Shown here: one piece after another, positions 26,291 through 36,238 of the stretch
Layout of the letters: each line of letters opens with the position of its first letter
Numbering within the stretch: position 1 is the first letter of the stretch
Notes under the pieces: generated by a model
What the model was told of the DNA's origin: nothing
What the model saw: the letters and a program-made list of their open reading frames with translations, nothing else
Database searches by the model: none
Position numbers and translations under genes: made by a program
Assembly (NCBI GenBank): GCA_905221325.1
Contig: CAJNCS010000001.1
Location: forward strand, 124,001-188,000
Direction of reading: 5' to 3'
DNA from: a bacterium
GTDB taxonomy: Bacteria; Bacillota; Bacilli; Lactobacillales; Streptococcaceae
Length of the DNA: 64,000 nucleotides

Positions 26291-28120
26291 TTACTCCAGA
26301 GTTATCTCGGTTTCATTACTAGATTTCGTATTTTTTACTTTCTTATACTTCTTTATCGTACGATTAAACTTTTCAAATAAGTTTATAATTTCTTTATGCT
26401 TCTCCTTCAGTTTTTCAATTCTTCCTTTATATATGTATAAATCCTTCTCTATTGTATCTACTGAACTTTTACCTTGAATATTTTTTTCTAAATTCCCAGA
26501 ACTATTTGTCGTATTATTCAACAATATTTCCTCTAAATTAGTTAAATCATCAATTTTATTTTGGACTTGTTCAATCATATTCTCTAGATATGATATTTGG
26601 GCAATGAAATCATTTGTTATATCTTCAAAATCATTCGGACTATTTTCCGCAGATATAAGAAAATCTAATTGTTCTATTTTTTCTTTAATTTTGCTAAGAG
26701 GAATTCTTCTATACATATACTGCGGTTCATACTGAAGATTAAATTGCCTAATCAAAGTTTTACCTTTCATAAAGCGATTTTTTTCTGCTGAATCTTTATG
26801 GTATACATAGTAAGAACTAGTTTCTCTGAGAAATACTTTAACTTTTTCTTCTTCCATATTGATTTGAATATTTGGTACAAAAATAAGTCCTTCTTGTCGG
26901 ATGCCAAGATGTACCTTAATGTACATTCCATCGTCTACTACTTCTTCTATTTGATTAAGATTCAACTCTACCTCAAACTCATGAACTGCATCCCTATTTC
27001 TCTTGAAATCTTGATAGGATTTCCATACCACCTCTTCTGTCGGCAACTCTTTTTCTTTAATTAGCTTTTCTTCATTGTAAAGTTCAACTAAATTTTTATT
27101 ATCTAAGACAACAGTTTCATTTTTGTTATTAAAATAGTCTTGAAAATAACTAACACTATACCGATTCGTTTTTACCAATTCCTGCTCTGAAATCTTAATC
27201 TCATCAAATTCAAATTGAACATGTTTTTCTTTCGGAATTATTTTTAATCCAAAATATTCTGCTCTTTGAATCAATTCATTCATATTCTTCATTTTCGGAA
27301 GTAAAAATTCTAAGATGTTTATGGTTTCCCTTTGAACAAACTTTTTCTTAAAATAAGTTTCATTATAAGGTTGTTTTCTACTCAATTTACTATCACGTAC
27401 GACTTGTTTCATATTTGAATCAGTCATAAAAAAAGTAACATGCTTGTGTCTAAAATCAATTTTTAAGTGTAAAGCTTTTGCTTTTTTCTTGAAATCTTCA
27501 AAATTTTTCGAGTTCTCGATTAGAAAATATACTCGTTGTTTTATTTCATATTTGTAATTTGTTTTGCGATAAACTTCATACTGACGATGCGAATAACGAT
27601 TTTCTATAATTTTTGCCCCTGCAATTTTTGAAAGACGATCAGAAACCATTCGTAGATTATGTTCTGCCTTATAATCCCATAGAAACTTTTTATCAGAATT
27701 TTGATCAATTGAATTTAGGATGATGTGATTGTGGATATGATCTTTATCGACATGAGTTGCTACAATGAAACGAAATCTACCTCCTGTCAACTCTTTAACT
27801 GTCTCATAACCAATCCGATTGATTTGTTCAGGAGTGAGATGGTCATCTGGAGAAAAGGACTGAATGATGTGATGAGAATGAATTTTTCGTTGATTTACTT
27901 CTTGCCTATCATGACGAAATTCATAAAGAGTATCATTACTTAAAAAGTTATCATTGTACATCTTCACTAGTTCTTTATAACTAGGAAAATCTAAATAATT
28001 TCTCATACCAAAATCTGAAACTAGTGTTAGATTTTTTGTTTTACTTGGATTCAAAATATATTTGATTAGTTTACTACGATAATTTTTTCCATGAATCGCA
28101 AAGTGTTTAGTGATGACCAT
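26291..28120 (-). CDS. Relaxase (MOBP-type mobilisation nuclease)
   Basis: Nicks the ICE at oriT and pilots the strand into the recipient. The 609-residue protein has the catalytic Tyr in the N-terminal 20 residues (MVITKHFAIHGKNYRSKLIK) and the three-His metal motif VATHVDKDHIHNHIILNSID (about 117-136), which places it in the MOBP/Relaxase PF03432 group. The C-terminal half is charged and helical (coiled-coil around 490-590). It overlaps mobC by 14 bp. This corresponds to the Tn5252 relaxase position. Confidence 0.93.
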   Translation of the reverse strand: MVITKHFAIHGKNYRSKLIKYILNPSKTKNLTLVSDFGMRNYLDFPSYKELVKMYNDNFLSNDTLYEFRHDRQEVNQRKIHSHHIIQSFSPDDHLTPEQINRIGYETVKELTGGRFRFIVATHVDKDHIHNHIILNSIDQNSDKKFLWDYKAEHNLRMVSDRLSKIAGAKIIENRYSHRQYEVYRKTNYKYEIKQRVYFLIENSKNFEDFKKKAKALHLKIDFRHKHVTFFMTDSNMKQVVRDSKLSRKQPYNETYFKKKFVQRETINILEFLLPKMKNMNELIQRAEYFGLKIIPKEKHVQFEFDEIKISEQELVKTNRYSVSYFQDYFNNKNETVVLDNKNLVELYNEEKLIKEKELPTEEVVWKSYQDFKRNRDAVHEFEVELNLNQIEEVVDDGMYIKVHLGIRQEGLIFVPNIQINMEEEKVKVFLRETSSYYVYHKDSAEKNRFMKGKTLIRQFNLQYEPQYMYRRIPLSKIKEKIEQLDFLISAENSPNDFEDITNDFIAQISYLENMIEQVQNKIDDLTNLEEILLNNTTNSSGNLEKNIQGKSSVDTIEKDLYIYKGRIEKLKEKHKEIINLFEKFNRTIKKYKKVKNTKSSNETEITLE

Positions 28121-28472
28121 AAAATTTCCTCAATTTTTCAGATTGAATAAAAAAATCTTTCTCCACTTCTACTATTAACTCTTCTATACCTTTTCTCAAT
28201 TGATTTAATTCAACTTCCGTTATTAAGTTCGAATAATTTATGCTTCTGGCTATTTGATTAATATTATTTCCTATTCGTTTTAATTCAAAAATCAAATCTT
28301 GAAAACTATTTGTATCAATAGTGATGAAATTCATACCAGGATTTAATAGAGTTCGTCTAGCATATTCGGAAAATGATAAACAGTGACTTTTACAGATATT
28401 TTCGTTTAATTTGACTAATTCTAGATCAGATAAAAAGACTTTTTTTAAATTTGTTCTATATCGGTGCTCCAC
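28107..28472 (-). CDS. MobC-type relaxosome protein
   Basis: A 121-residue accessory protein with the MobC pattern: VFLSDLELVKLNENICKSHC followed by FSEYARRTLLNPG and then LKRIGNNINQIARSIN near 65-82. Such proteins bind oriT next to the nic site and help the relaxase melt the DNA. Overlaps the relaxase gene, forming one mobilisation unit with the 118-residue gene upstream. Confidence 0.9.
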   Translation of the reverse strand: MEHRYRTNLKKVFLSDLELVKLNENICKSHCLSFSEYARRTLLNPGMNFITIDTNSFQDLIFELKRIGNNINQIARSINYSNLITEVELNQLRKGIEELIVEVEKDFFIQSEKLRKFYGHH

Positions 28473-28476
28473 TCTA

Positions 28477-28833
28477 CTACCTCATGTATTTGTTACGAAA
28501 ATTTTCACTAAGAGGACTTGTTTTTTCTACCTCTTTAATTAATTCCTGAATACAAGTTAACAAAATAGAAACATGTTCTTGAGTAACCTGATGATTTATT
28601 TTTGCAACTATGAATACTTCATGAACATCACGGCTAATTTGTTCCAACTTTTGTTTTTTCCAAAGGTTGAACCATTTTTCCATCTGTTTTTGTCCATCAG
28701 ATAATAGTAAGCTTTTACGGAGAAAATCAGAAAAATTATCATCTCCTTTCTCTCTCATTAAATCTAGTATTTGTTTTTCTTCCGTTTCTGTTAAGCGAAA
28801 TTGTTTCCGAATACTACGTATATCTCTTTTCAT
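28477..28833 (-). CDS. Putative DNA-binding mobilisation accessory protein
   Basis: A 118-residue, highly charged helical protein. The N terminus FRLTETEEKQILDLMREKGD followed by NFSDFLRKSLLL has the ribbon-helix-helix look shared with MobC-like proteins. It is the first gene of the mob unit, 4 bp before mobC, and its start is next to the hairpin cluster I take as oriT. Function is inferred from position; Tn5252 carries a gene of similar size here. Confidence 0.75.
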   Translation of the reverse strand: MKRDIRSIRKQFRLTETEEKQILDLMREKGDDNFSDFLRKSLLLSDGQKQMEKWFNLWKKQKLEQISRDVHEVFIVAKINHQVTQEHVSILLTCIQELIKEVEKTSPLSENFRNKYMR

Positions 28834-28860
28834 ATGGCTTTTCCTCCCTCATAGAAATTT

Positions 28861-29045
28861 GTACTGACAATGTAAGCTTACAGACACTGTCAGTACGTTT
28901 TTCAAAATAGATTCAACATTTTTGTAAGGCTTTGCGAGCTCAGATATTGTGTCCACAATATCCCAAAAATCATATCGCCAGCCAATCAAAACCTTCTAGT
29001 TTTGACAGCCAACGATAAGATAACTTGGTGACTTCTCCCCCAAAC
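28861..29045. other. Candidate origin of transfer (oriT) with three nested or clustered inverted repeats
   Basis: Upstream of the mob genes and without any ORF (28834-29205). (a) GTACTGACA/TGTCAGTAC arms at 28861-28869 and 28888-28896 enclose a perfect palindrome TGTAAGCTTACA (28871-28882). (b) GATATTGTG/CACAATATC at 28943-28951 and 28954-28962, 2-nt loop. (c) TCAAAAC/GTTTTGA at 28986-28992 and 28999-29005. A C-rich tract (29036-29053) follows. Clustered repeats next to mob genes are the hallmark of oriT; the nic position cannot be read. Confidence 0.6.
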
Positions 29046-29111
29046 CCCCAACATAAATCTAAATTAAAAAAAGTATAACAAATACTATTTGAAAAAATTA
29101 TCACAGAATAA

Positions 29112-29131
29112 AAGAGCCCTAACGGACTCTT
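29112..29131 (-). terminator. Terminator downstream of the first mgtC gene
   Basis: AAGAGCC and GGACTCTT pair with one mismatch around a small loop and, on the minus strand, run into TTTTATTC. Confidence 0.65.
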
Positions 29132-29205
29132 ACAAACTTAAATCTATTAAAAACAAAAGGTAGCTGTACTTTTTCTTTAGAAAATAAAAATTTTAATTAG
29201 AAAAT

Positions 29206-29907
29206 TTAACTCTTCATATAATTTTTTAATTTAAACTCTTTTATTTTTAGATTCTTATCTTCATTAAGCAAAAAAGCTTCAATATCTAATATTGAAATCT
29301 CCTTATCATTCTCAATAGAAATCAAAATATCATAAGAATCATTAGATAACTGTTCTTTCAACTCAACATTAGATTTTTTGAAATCTAGTGCACCAAGGTT
29401 AGCATAAATTTTACCAGCAAGAGAAATATCATTTGTTTCTAACACAATCTTCGCTTGATAAATTACATGATTTCTTACATTACTATGTGTCACTAATTGC
29501 ACCAGAACAACTATTAAACTACAAAAAGAACCAAATATCCAAAAATCAGCACCAATTGCCATACCAATACCAGCTGTAGCCCATATACCAGCTGCAGTAG
29601 TTATTCCACTAATTTTCTTATCTCGAGTAAAAATTATTCCTCCACCTATAAAACTAATACCACTAACAATTTGAGCTGCAACCCGAGAAGTATCATAAGA
29701 TGGTGTATCTAAAAATGCTTCTTTTGAAAGAATCATCATTAAAGCCGAAGTTAAAGCAACAATTATATGCGTTTTGACTCCTGCTTGCTTGTTACGTGCC
29801 TTACGCTCATAACCAATTGCCCACCCACATGCACAAGCGATTAATATTGAAATAACATGCCTTAACTCGACAATACTATTAAATGAATGATTAAAAATTG
29901 TAGACAT
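29206..29907 (-). CDS. MgtC/SapB-family membrane protein (copy 1)
   Basis: A 233-residue protein with about five N-terminal membrane helices and a C-terminal ACT-like domain. Family marks are AIGYERKARNKQAGVKTHII (about 30-49) and RVAAQIVSGISFIGGGIIF, then TTAAGIWATAGIGMAIG. MgtC proteins help bacteria cope with low magnesium, acid or phosphate imbalance. It is transcribed alone downstream of the LacI gene, and the LacI-type dyad at 29928-29941 lies 20 bp before its start. AGGAGG ribosome site. Confidence 0.92.
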   Translation of the reverse strand: MSTIFNHSFNSIVELRHVISILIACACGWAIGYERKARNKQAGVKTHIIVALTSALMMILSKEAFLDTPSYDTSRVAAQIVSGISFIGGGIIFTRDKKISGITTAAGIWATAGIGMAIGADFWIFGSFCSLIVVLVQLVTHSNVRNHVIYQAKIVLETNDISLAGKIYANLGALDFKKSNVELKEQLSNDSYDILISIENDKEISILDIEAFLLNEDKNLKIKEFKLKNYMKS

Positions 29908-29927
29908 TAATCCCTCCTACTCTAAAA

Positions 29928-29941
29928 TGACATCGGTGTCA
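29928..29941. promoter_or_regulatory. LacI-type operator 1 (before mgtC copy 1)
   Basis: TGACATCGGTGTCA: 5-bp arms TGACA/TGTCA around a CG centre. Identical to the site at 36920 and one of three copies in this locus. A weak -10-like TATAAC lies just upstream on the minus strand. Confidence 0.82.
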
Positions 29942-30003
29942 TAAGTTATATTCTACTACTATTTTAATATTTTATCAAATAAAAAATCGGTATTTTCTAC
30001 CGA

Positions 30004-31005
30004 TTAAAAGCTTTGTCTTCTAATAATTTTTGAAGATATTTCAACGGATTCTATATTTTCACCGTTAATGATTGCTAAAACACCTTCTATCATTTTTTGG
30101 GCTAACATAGCATAATTAGGAGAAATAGTAGACAGAGCTGGAGTATAATATTGCGAAATAGGAATATTATCGAATCCAATTATTGAAATATCATCAGGAA
30201 TGGTAATCCCCTTCTCATAGCACGCACGAATCAGCCCTTGAACCTTCTCATCCCCAGAAACAAATATCATATCCGGATGATTTTGATTAGATAAATTATT
30301 TATAGCATATGAATAAACTGAATCAATTGTAGTTAAACCATAAATAACTTGCAAATCCATTAAATAATTTTTATCAGTCAAAAAAGTACGAACACCTTTT
30401 TCACGATCCTTATTAACAAGAGATTCCCCTCCCATAAGTAACAACATACTTTTAATACTCTCTTTTGTTACTAATTCCATCATATCATAAGTGGCTTGAA
30501 AATTGTTATTAGATACATAAACAACATCAGGTGTTCGAGATTCTCCAAAAACTATAAAAGGCATATTATTCTTCTGTAAATAATTAATCCGAATATCGTC
30601 TTTACTTTCATAAAATACTATTACTCCATCTATTAAGCTTCCTGTGCTTGAAATTATTGAATTCCTAATCGTATCTTCTTCACCAAAGTATTCAACAATA
30701 GCGTTTACACCAAACTCTTTACAAGTTTGTAGAACTCTATCTAGTAAAGTTTGAAACCAAATCAAGGGAAAAGAATCAATCTTTTTAACGGAAATCAAAA
30801 TGTTTGTAGTTTCTTTCTTAGTCAAATTTTTTGCATATGCATTTGGAACATACGACAACTCATCAATGACTTTTTGAATAGCTCGATAAGTTTCTTCTCT
30901 TACCTTTTCACCACCGTTAATAACACGTGAAACAGTTTTTGGAGAAAAACCTGATAAATGCGCAATATCATAAATAGTTACCTTTTTATCGTTTAAATTT
31001 TTCAC
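30004..31005 (-). CDS. LacI-family transcriptional regulator
   Basis: A 333-residue repressor. The N-terminal HTH and hinge read VTIYDIAHLSGFSPKTVSRV then NGGEKVREETYRAI and LSYVPNAYAKNL; the rest is the periplasmic-binding-like sensor domain, ending in IPISQYYTPALSTI. LacI regulators sense sugars or sugar phosphates. It lies in the middle of the locus, and three matching dyads stand before pfbA, the DUF1868 gene and mgtC 1, which I take as its targets. Its own promoter carries no such dyad. It corresponds in my memory to SP_1821. Confidence 0.92.
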   Translation of the reverse strand: MKNLNDKKVTIYDIAHLSGFSPKTVSRVINGGEKVREETYRAIQKVIDELSYVPNAYAKNLTKKETTNILISVKKIDSFPLIWFQTLLDRVLQTCKEFGVNAIVEYFGEEDTIRNSIISSTGSLIDGVIVFYESKDDIRINYLQKNNMPFIVFGESRTPDVVYVSNNNFQATYDMMELVTKESIKSMLLLMGGESLVNKDREKGVRTFLTDKNYLMDLQVIYGLTTIDSVYSYAINNLSNQNHPDMIFVSGDEKVQGLIRACYEKGITIPDDISIIGFDNIPISQYYTPALSTISPNYAMLAQKMIEGVLAIINGENIESVEISSKIIRRQSF

Positions 31006-31037
31006 TTTAGTCCTCCATTTATGATTTATCTAATTTT

Positions 31038-31065
31038 ATTATACAATATTTACTTTTTTTAACAA
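31038..31065 (-). promoter_or_regulatory. Promoter of the LacI-family regulator gene
   Basis: On the minus strand TTGTTA (31065-31060) and TATAAT (31043-31038) with 16-bp spacing, 33 bp before the start codon. No TGACA dyad here, so the regulator seems to be made constitutively. Confidence 0.7.
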
Positions 31066-31134
31066 GAGAATTTAGAAAAATATTTTAATGTATCTTAACA
31101 AAAACTTTAATTTCAAAATTTTCTATTTTATACT

Positions 31135-31497
31135 CTATTCATCCGATTCAAAAAAATAACATTGACAATTAAAATTTTTATTCTTTACTATTTTTTCTAC
31201 TTCACAACTGATAAACTTGTATGAAAATAACTTACCACGAAAATATAAAAAATCATTTTCGGTAAAATCCATTGAAACTATAAAAGTATCTAATAACATT
31301 TGGACATAGCAGTCTAAGATCGGAATAATCTTTTCCTTAACAATAACTTTTGATAGTATATCATCAGCAGGTAAAGAAGCCGAAAATACAATTTCACAAA
31401 TATCATAAAAAGAATGAAATCTATATACTTGCACTAAAGAATTATATTCAAAATACGTTATTCTTCCACAGTCAAAATTAATATTATATACCTTCAT
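31135..31497 (-). CDS. Hypothetical protein in the pfbA locus
   Basis: A 120-residue soluble protein, aromatic and Cys-containing (FNCQCYFFESDE at the C terminus), with no motif I recognise. It lies between a terminator after mgtC copy 2 and the LacI gene, so it may be transcribed separately or with the regulator. From memory the pneumococcal locus also has a small unknown gene here (SP_1822). Confidence 0.65.
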   Translation of the reverse strand: MKVYNINFDCGRITYFEYNSLVQVYRFHSFYDICEIVFSASLPADDILSKVIVKEKIIPILDCYVQMLLDTFIVSMDFTENDFLYFRGKLFSYKFISCEVEKIVKNKNFNCQCYFFESDE

Positions 31498-31550
31498 TTA
31501 TGTTTATCCTTATACTTTGCAAATAATTTTGAGTCAATTATCACCTAAAA

Positions 31551-31582
31551 AACAAAGGGACAAGAATAACTGCCCCTTTGTT
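31551..31582 (-). terminator. Terminator after mgtC copy 2
   Basis: AACAAAGGG (31551-31559) and CCCTTTGTT (31574-31582) form a stem followed on the minus strand by TTTTTTAGG, closing the DUF1868-ABC-mgtC unit. Confidence 0.85.
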
Positions 31583-31591
31583 TATTCTATA

Positions 31592-32302
31592 TCAACTAAC
31601 TTCTTCAACATAAATAACACCAACAATATTTGCTATTTCTTCCATCAGTTTAAGATGTTCAAACTTACCTGAAAGTTCTAGAGTCATAAATGATGCTATT
31701 CTTTTGTCTGGAACATCAAAATATTCAATTCTTTCAGAATTAACATCTCCAAAAGCAGTTCTTGAATCATTCAATCGAATTCCATTTTCTGCACAATAAA
31801 CTAATACTCGATTATATGCCTCAGTAGATTTAACTACAATATATAATTCAATAACTTTTGAACGACTTTGAAGGTATTTTTTTAAAGGCTGAAACATAGA
31901 AATCACACTCCAAACAGAAATAGCTACTAACAGAGCACCTTCATAAAAACCTACTCCAATAGCTAAACCTATTCCTGCTGAAGCCCAGATTCCTGCTGCA
32001 GTTGTCAGACCCGTAACCTTCTTTTTATCTGTGATTAGAATTGTTCCAGCTCCAAGAAAACCAACACCAGATATAACCTGAGCACCTAACCGTGTCGGAT
32101 CTCCTGTTCCAAACTTATAAGATACGAATTCATTAGTCATCATAATTAAACAAGCAGCCATACAAACAATACTATGTGTACGAATACCTGCTGGTTGAGA
32201 TTTACTTCCTCTTTCTAAGCCAATAATACTTCCAATGACCAAAGATAATACGACTCTAATTATAATTTCGATGTTCGATAGTCCTATGCTGGATGTTTGC
32301 AT
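31592..32302 (-). CDS. MgtC/SapB-family membrane protein (copy 2)
   Basis: A 236-residue paralogue of the protein at 29206, with the same membrane core: IGLERGSKSQPAGIRTHSIV, LGAQVISGVGFLGAGTIL and TTAAGIWASAGIGLAIG, and a C-terminal ACT-like domain. It starts 2 bp after the permease stop and is the last gene of the ABC transporter unit, so its job is tied to uptake of the transported compound, for example by adjusting ion or phosphate balance. Two MgtC genes in one small locus is unusual. Confidence 0.92.
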   Translation of the reverse strand: MQTSSIGLSNIEIIIRVVLSLVIGSIIGLERGSKSQPAGIRTHSIVCMAACLIMMTNEFVSYKFGTGDPTRLGAQVISGVGFLGAGTILITDKKKVTGLTTAAGIWASAGIGLAIGVGFYEGALLVAISVWSVISMFQPLKKYLQSRSKVIELYIVVKSTEAYNRVLVYCAENGIRLNDSRTAFGDVNSERIEYFDVPDKRIASFMTLELSGKFEHLKLMEEIANIVGVIYVEEVS

Positions 32303-32304
32303 TA

Positions 32305-33996
32305 CTATTTCCTTTTCTTACCGCGTGGTCTCTGTGTGAAGTATAACACAGTTCCAGAAATAATCATTAGAATAATCGTATAAACGAATACAAGAGCTTG
32401 TGCGTTAGATGTTGCTGTTTCATCACCTGCAGAACGAATCGTAATACCTAATGGTTGAGCCAATGGATGATAAAGGAATACAGATAAATCGAAATCGGTC
32501 AATAAAGAGTTAAAGTTCAGTGCGATAACAGAGAGAACAACCGGCAAGATGAAAGGAATAATAACCTTCATCATTGTGTAAAATGGTGAAGCCCCCATAC
32601 TTCTAGCAGCATCCTCCATCTCATCATCAACACTAAATAAGATTGCACGTACCATTCTATAAGAGAATGGAATTTTTACAACAATATAAGCGATTAGCAA
32701 AATTACTAAACTACCAACTAGAATCTGGTTAAAGACTAAAAGTTGAGGTTGGTTGAAAGTGAATAATAAACTAACTGCTAGAAGTGTACTTGGTAATAGC
32801 CAAGGAAGAAGAGCTCCGTATTCGAACAAGAAATCAAATCGAGCTTTATGTTTACGAACTACTCGCGCAAACACAACAGCAAGAACTGTTGCAGTAGTTG
32901 CAGCAATAATAGAGTATATAAAGCTGACTAAGAATGGAGAGAACGCAGCACTATTACTAAAGAATAACTTATAATTATCTAAAGTAAAGTTTGATAATGA
33001 TAAGTTTCCTGTCTGTATTGCAACTGGGTCAGTAAATGAATACAATACAATGAAAATCAATGGTAACATGAAAACAGTGAACAAAGCATAAGCAACAATA
33101 TGTGCAATGATATTCCATGGTTTAGATGTGATTTTTTGTTTTTTCAAAGGTGCTTTCGTTTTAGAAATAGAAATATAATTTCCGCCTTTTTCGATCTTGT
33201 TCATAATAGTAAGCAAAATCGTAGTGGCAACACCCAAAATAATTGCTAGAAAGGCGGCTAAGTCACGAGAATTTCCCATTCCAGCAAATGTTATGATCAT
33301 TGGGTTAATAGTTTGGAATTCTTTCCCACCAACAATCATAGGTGCTGCTACTGCTGATAACCCACTTAGAAAAACCATAATTGTCAGAGCGAATAAAGTA
33401 GGAATAAGAGTTGGCAATACTACTTTTCTAAACACTGTAAATGGTTTTGCACCCATATTACGTGCAGCTTCAATAGTATGATAGTCTACACTACGAATTG
33501 TATTAGTTAGGAATAAGGTGTGATTAGCAGTACCAGAAAATGTCATAATAAATAGAACTGCACCATAACCAATAAACCAGTTAGGATCTAAAGATGGAAT
33601 AATACCTTGTAAAAATTTGGTAATCATTCCATATGGTCCATAAACGAATTTATAACCAGTAGCCAAAACTACTCCACCGTAGATTAGTGACGTCATGTAT
33701 CCTAGTTTTAATATTTTAGCTCCTTTAATATCAAAATATTCTGTAAACAATACACAAAGTACACCAACAACATTAACAGTTATAATTAGTGAGAATGCTA
33801 ACTTAAAACTGTTCATAATACTCTGAATCGCACGTTGAGATTTAAGAGCTCGTTGTACGACATCAAGTGAAAACTCCCCACCTTTCACAAATACATTAAC
33901 TACTAAATCAAAGTTTGGATAAATGATGAAAGTTACCAAGAACCAGATTAAGCCTAAACGAATGAGCCAATCTTTCCAATTTAATTTATGACGCAT
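32305..33996 (-). CDS. ABC importer permease, fused double-domain (Fbp/Afu/Phn type)
   Basis: Membrane subunit of an importer; 563 residues with two copies of the permease domain, each with an EAA loop: [20 protein letters not shown] (about 175) and [20 protein letters not shown] (about 455). About twelve helices. Fused permeases of this size belong to the FbpB/AfuB/PhnU group that takes up iron, hexose phosphates or 2-aminoethylphosphonate. Between the ATPase gene (11 bp) and mgtC copy 2. Substrate unknown; the sugar context favours an organophosphate over iron. Confidence 0.93.
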   Translation of the reverse strand: MRHKLNWKDWLIRLGLIWFLVTFIIYPNFDLVVNVFVKGGEFSLDVVQRALKSQRAIQSIMNSFKLAFSLIITVNVVGVLCVLFTEYFDIKGAKILKLGYMTSLIYGGVVLATGYKFVYGPYGMITKFLQGIIPSLDPNWFIGYGAVLFIMTFSGTANHTLFLTNTIRSVDYHTIEAARNMGAKPFTVFRKVVLPTLIPTLFALTIMVFLSGLSAVAAPMIVGGKEFQTINPMIITFAGMGNSRDLAAFLAIILGVATTILLTIMNKIEKGGNYISISKTKAPLKKQKITSKPWNIIAHIVAYALFTVFMLPLIFIVLYSFTDPVAIQTGNLSLSNFTLDNYKLFFSNSAAFSPFLVSFIYSIIAATTATVLAVVFARVVRKHKARFDFLFEYGALLPWLLPSTLLAVSLLFTFNQPQLLVFNQILVGSLVILLIAYIVVKIPFSYRMVRAILFSVDDEMEDAARSMGASPFYTMMKVIIPFILPVVLSVIALNFNSLLTDFDLSVFLYHPLAQPLGITIRSAGDETATSNAQALVFVYTIILMIISGTVLYFTQRPRGKKRK

Positions 33997-34007
33997 ACTG
34001 CACCTCC

Positions 34008-35018
34008 TTAAAATTGCAGAACGTCTGATGGTGTGATAAATAATTCCACACTTTCTCCGACAGATCTAATAGCTGACTGACTATCGATACTTGTTACATT
34101 AAGAATTTGATTTTCAGATACCTGAACAGTATAGTGAATTGTAACTCCTGAAAATTCCACATCAATAATTGAACCTTTTAAGACAAAATCCTGATCCGTT
34201 TCACGTTTGAAGCGAACTTTTTCTAAACGAATGTAACCTTTTTTATCTTCCAAAAGAACATGAGCATTATTTAGAAGAATTCCGTGAACAGTTTCATCTG
34301 TAAGTACGTTAATGTCTCCAATGAAATCACATACAAATTCTGTTTGAGAATTATGATAAATTTCTACTGGTGTTCCCACTTGTTCAATAAAACCATTATT
34401 AAAAACAGCAATCCTATCAGATAGCGTTAACGCTTCCTCTTGGTCATGTGTAACATATAGAGTCGTAATTCCCAATTCTTTTTGAAGACGTTTCAACTCT
34501 TTTCTCAAATCCACACGTAATTTTGCATCTAGGTTTGACAAGGGTTCATCCAAACATAGGATTTTAGGTTCCAGAACAAGAGCACGAGCTAAAGCTACAC
34601 GCTGCTGTTGTCCTCCAGATAATTCTGAAACGTTACGTTGCAATTGTTGATCTGAAATCTTAATTTTAGCAGCCACTGCAGAAACCTTGGCTTTAATAAC
34701 ATCTGGAGCAACTTTTTTAACCTTTAGACCGAATGCAATATTATCAAAAACTGTCATTGTTGGAAATAGTGCGTAAGATTGGAATACGATCCCGATTCCA
34801 CGTTTTTCTGGCTCCATATGAGTAACATCTTTCCCATTAACCTCAATGCTTCCAGATGAAGGGTCTAAAAAACCTACCAAAGCTCTCAAAGTTGTTGATT
34901 TACCGCATCCAGATGGTCCAAGGAAGGTAAAGAATTCTCCTTCCTTAATATCTAAATTTAGATTATCAATCGCGATAAAATCACCGTATTTAATTTGAAT
35001 GTTATCAAATTTAATCAT
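34008..35018 (-). CDS. ABC importer ATP-binding protein (PotA/FbpC type)
   Basis: ATPase of the importer; 336 residues. Walker [10 protein letters not shown] (about 34-42), signature [15 protein letters not shown] (about 134-148), Walker B ILCLDEP and the switch His in [16 protein letters not shown], then a C-terminal TOBE-like beta domain from about 235 that could regulate or stabilise the dimer. Follows the binding-protein gene by 103 bp with no terminator. Domain layout matches the spermidine/iron/phosphonate class. Confidence 0.94.
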   Translation of the reverse strand: MIKFDNIQIKYGDFIAIDNLNLDIKEGEFFTFLGPSGCGKSTTLRALVGFLDPSSGSIEVNGKDVTHMEPEKRGIGIVFQSYALFPTMTVFDNIAFGLKVKKVAPDVIKAKVSAVAAKIKISDQQLQRNVSELSGGQQQRVALARALVLEPKILCLDEPLSNLDAKLRVDLRKELKRLQKELGITTLYVTHDQEEALTLSDRIAVFNNGFIEQVGTPVEIYHNSQTEFVCDFIGDINVLTDETVHGILLNNAHVLLEDKKGYIRLEKVRFKRETDQDFVLKGSIIDVEFSGVTIHYTVQVSENQILNVTSIDSQSAIRSVGESVELFITPSDVLQF

Positions 35019-35121
35019 ATTACTAACTTCCTTTACTTATAAATGAAAAGTCTCTCTTAATTTCTCATGTAGGTTTAGAAACTTTAGAGAGACCTGGAAT
35101 TTTAAAATTTACACTTATGTC

Positions 35122-36201
35122 CTATTTTACATATTCTAGTTCAGCTTTTTCAACCCATTCATCCAAATGTTTTCCAACAGCTTCCCAATCAATACTTTGC
35201 GGTTTCACTTGATCAACAAATTTCTTAGTAGCTTCTGGTAACTCTTTCACTGCCTCAGTATTTGCAGGAATAGAACCAAAGTTTTTGCTGTACTCTACTT
35301 GAATTTCTGTTTGACCAAACCAATCAATAAATTCTTTAGCTAAAGCTTGTTTCTTACTAGTATTCAAAATCATTGTTTGTTCAGTTACAAACGGAACACC
35401 AATTTCAGGAGACATTACTTTAAATACAACATTTTGTTCTTTTTGTCCAACTAATGCACCAGAACCCCACATCATACCGTACTGGATTGGGTCATCCTTA
35501 TCTAACATTTTAACAATTGAACTTTCACCCTTTTGAAGAGTGTACGCATTTTCCAAATATTCTTTAGCTGCTTGCCAACCTTTTTCAGAAACGCCTAATT
35601 CTCCTTTATCATCGAGATAGCGAACAAGGATACTTGCCAAGATCGCACGCCCTGTTCCCCCTGAAAGTCCAGAAATTGAATATTTACCTTTATATTTGCT
35701 GCCTAACTCAGTCCAATCTTTAGGCATTTCAGTAACATCAGGAGCACCAATCAAGACCAATGGCTGAACAATTACAGGATTGTAGTAGTTATCTTTATCT
35801 GATAGAGATTGGTCAATTTTATCTAACCATTTAGGTTTGTACTGTACCAATAATTTTTGATCTCTAATTTTATTTGAATCAACAGCTCCAATACCAAATA
35901 CCATATCAGCTACTGCATTATTTTTTTCAGCAATAACACGATCGGCCAACTGAGCACCTGGAATGTCAACCATTTTAATATTGAAACCAGCTTCTTTAGC
36001 CTTAGCAGTTAACCAATCCCCACGTCCGTTTGAAACAGAGTTAGAATAAATTACTAATTCTTGGCTCTTGTCAGCTTTTTCTTCTGATTGAGGTGTATCG
36101 CTCGAAGAATTTGATGAATTAGTTGAACCACCTGAACATGCTGCCAATGTTGTAACCGCAACCCCTGCAGCTAAAAACGATAATAATTTAGATTTTTTCA
36201 T
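35122..36201 (-). CDS. ABC importer substrate-binding lipoprotein
   Basis: Captures the substrate outside the cell; 359 residues. Lipoprotein signal peptide with lipobox TLAAC (Cys22), a Ser/Asn linker, then a two-lobed type II binding protein with SQELVIYSNSVSNGRGDWLT at the start, as in FbpA/AfuA/PhnS proteins. Conserved Tyr residues used for iron in FbpA are not obvious (the C-terminal YSKN has one). The protein is the second gene of the DUF1868 unit. Sugar phosphates are known AfuA ligands; I infer a related ligand. Confidence 0.93.
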   Translation of the reverse strand: MKKSKLLSFLAAGVAVTTLAACSGGSTNSSNSSSDTPQSEEKADKSQELVIYSNSVSNGRGDWLTAKAKEAGFNIKMVDIPGAQLADRVIAEKNNAVADMVFGIGAVDSNKIRDQKLLVQYKPKWLDKIDQSLSDKDNYYNPVIVQPLVLIGAPDVTEMPKDWTELGSKYKGKYSISGLSGGTGRAILASILVRYLDDKGELGVSEKGWQAAKEYLENAYTLQKGESSIVKMLDKDDPIQYGMMWGSGALVGQKEQNVVFKVMSPEIGVPFVTEQTMILNTSKKQALAKEFIDWFGQTEIQVEYSKNFGSIPANTEAVKELPEATKKFVDQVKPQSIDWEAVGKHLDEWVEKAELEYVK

Positions 36202-36238
36202 ATGAAATCTCCTTTTTATTTTTAATTATAATTTTATT

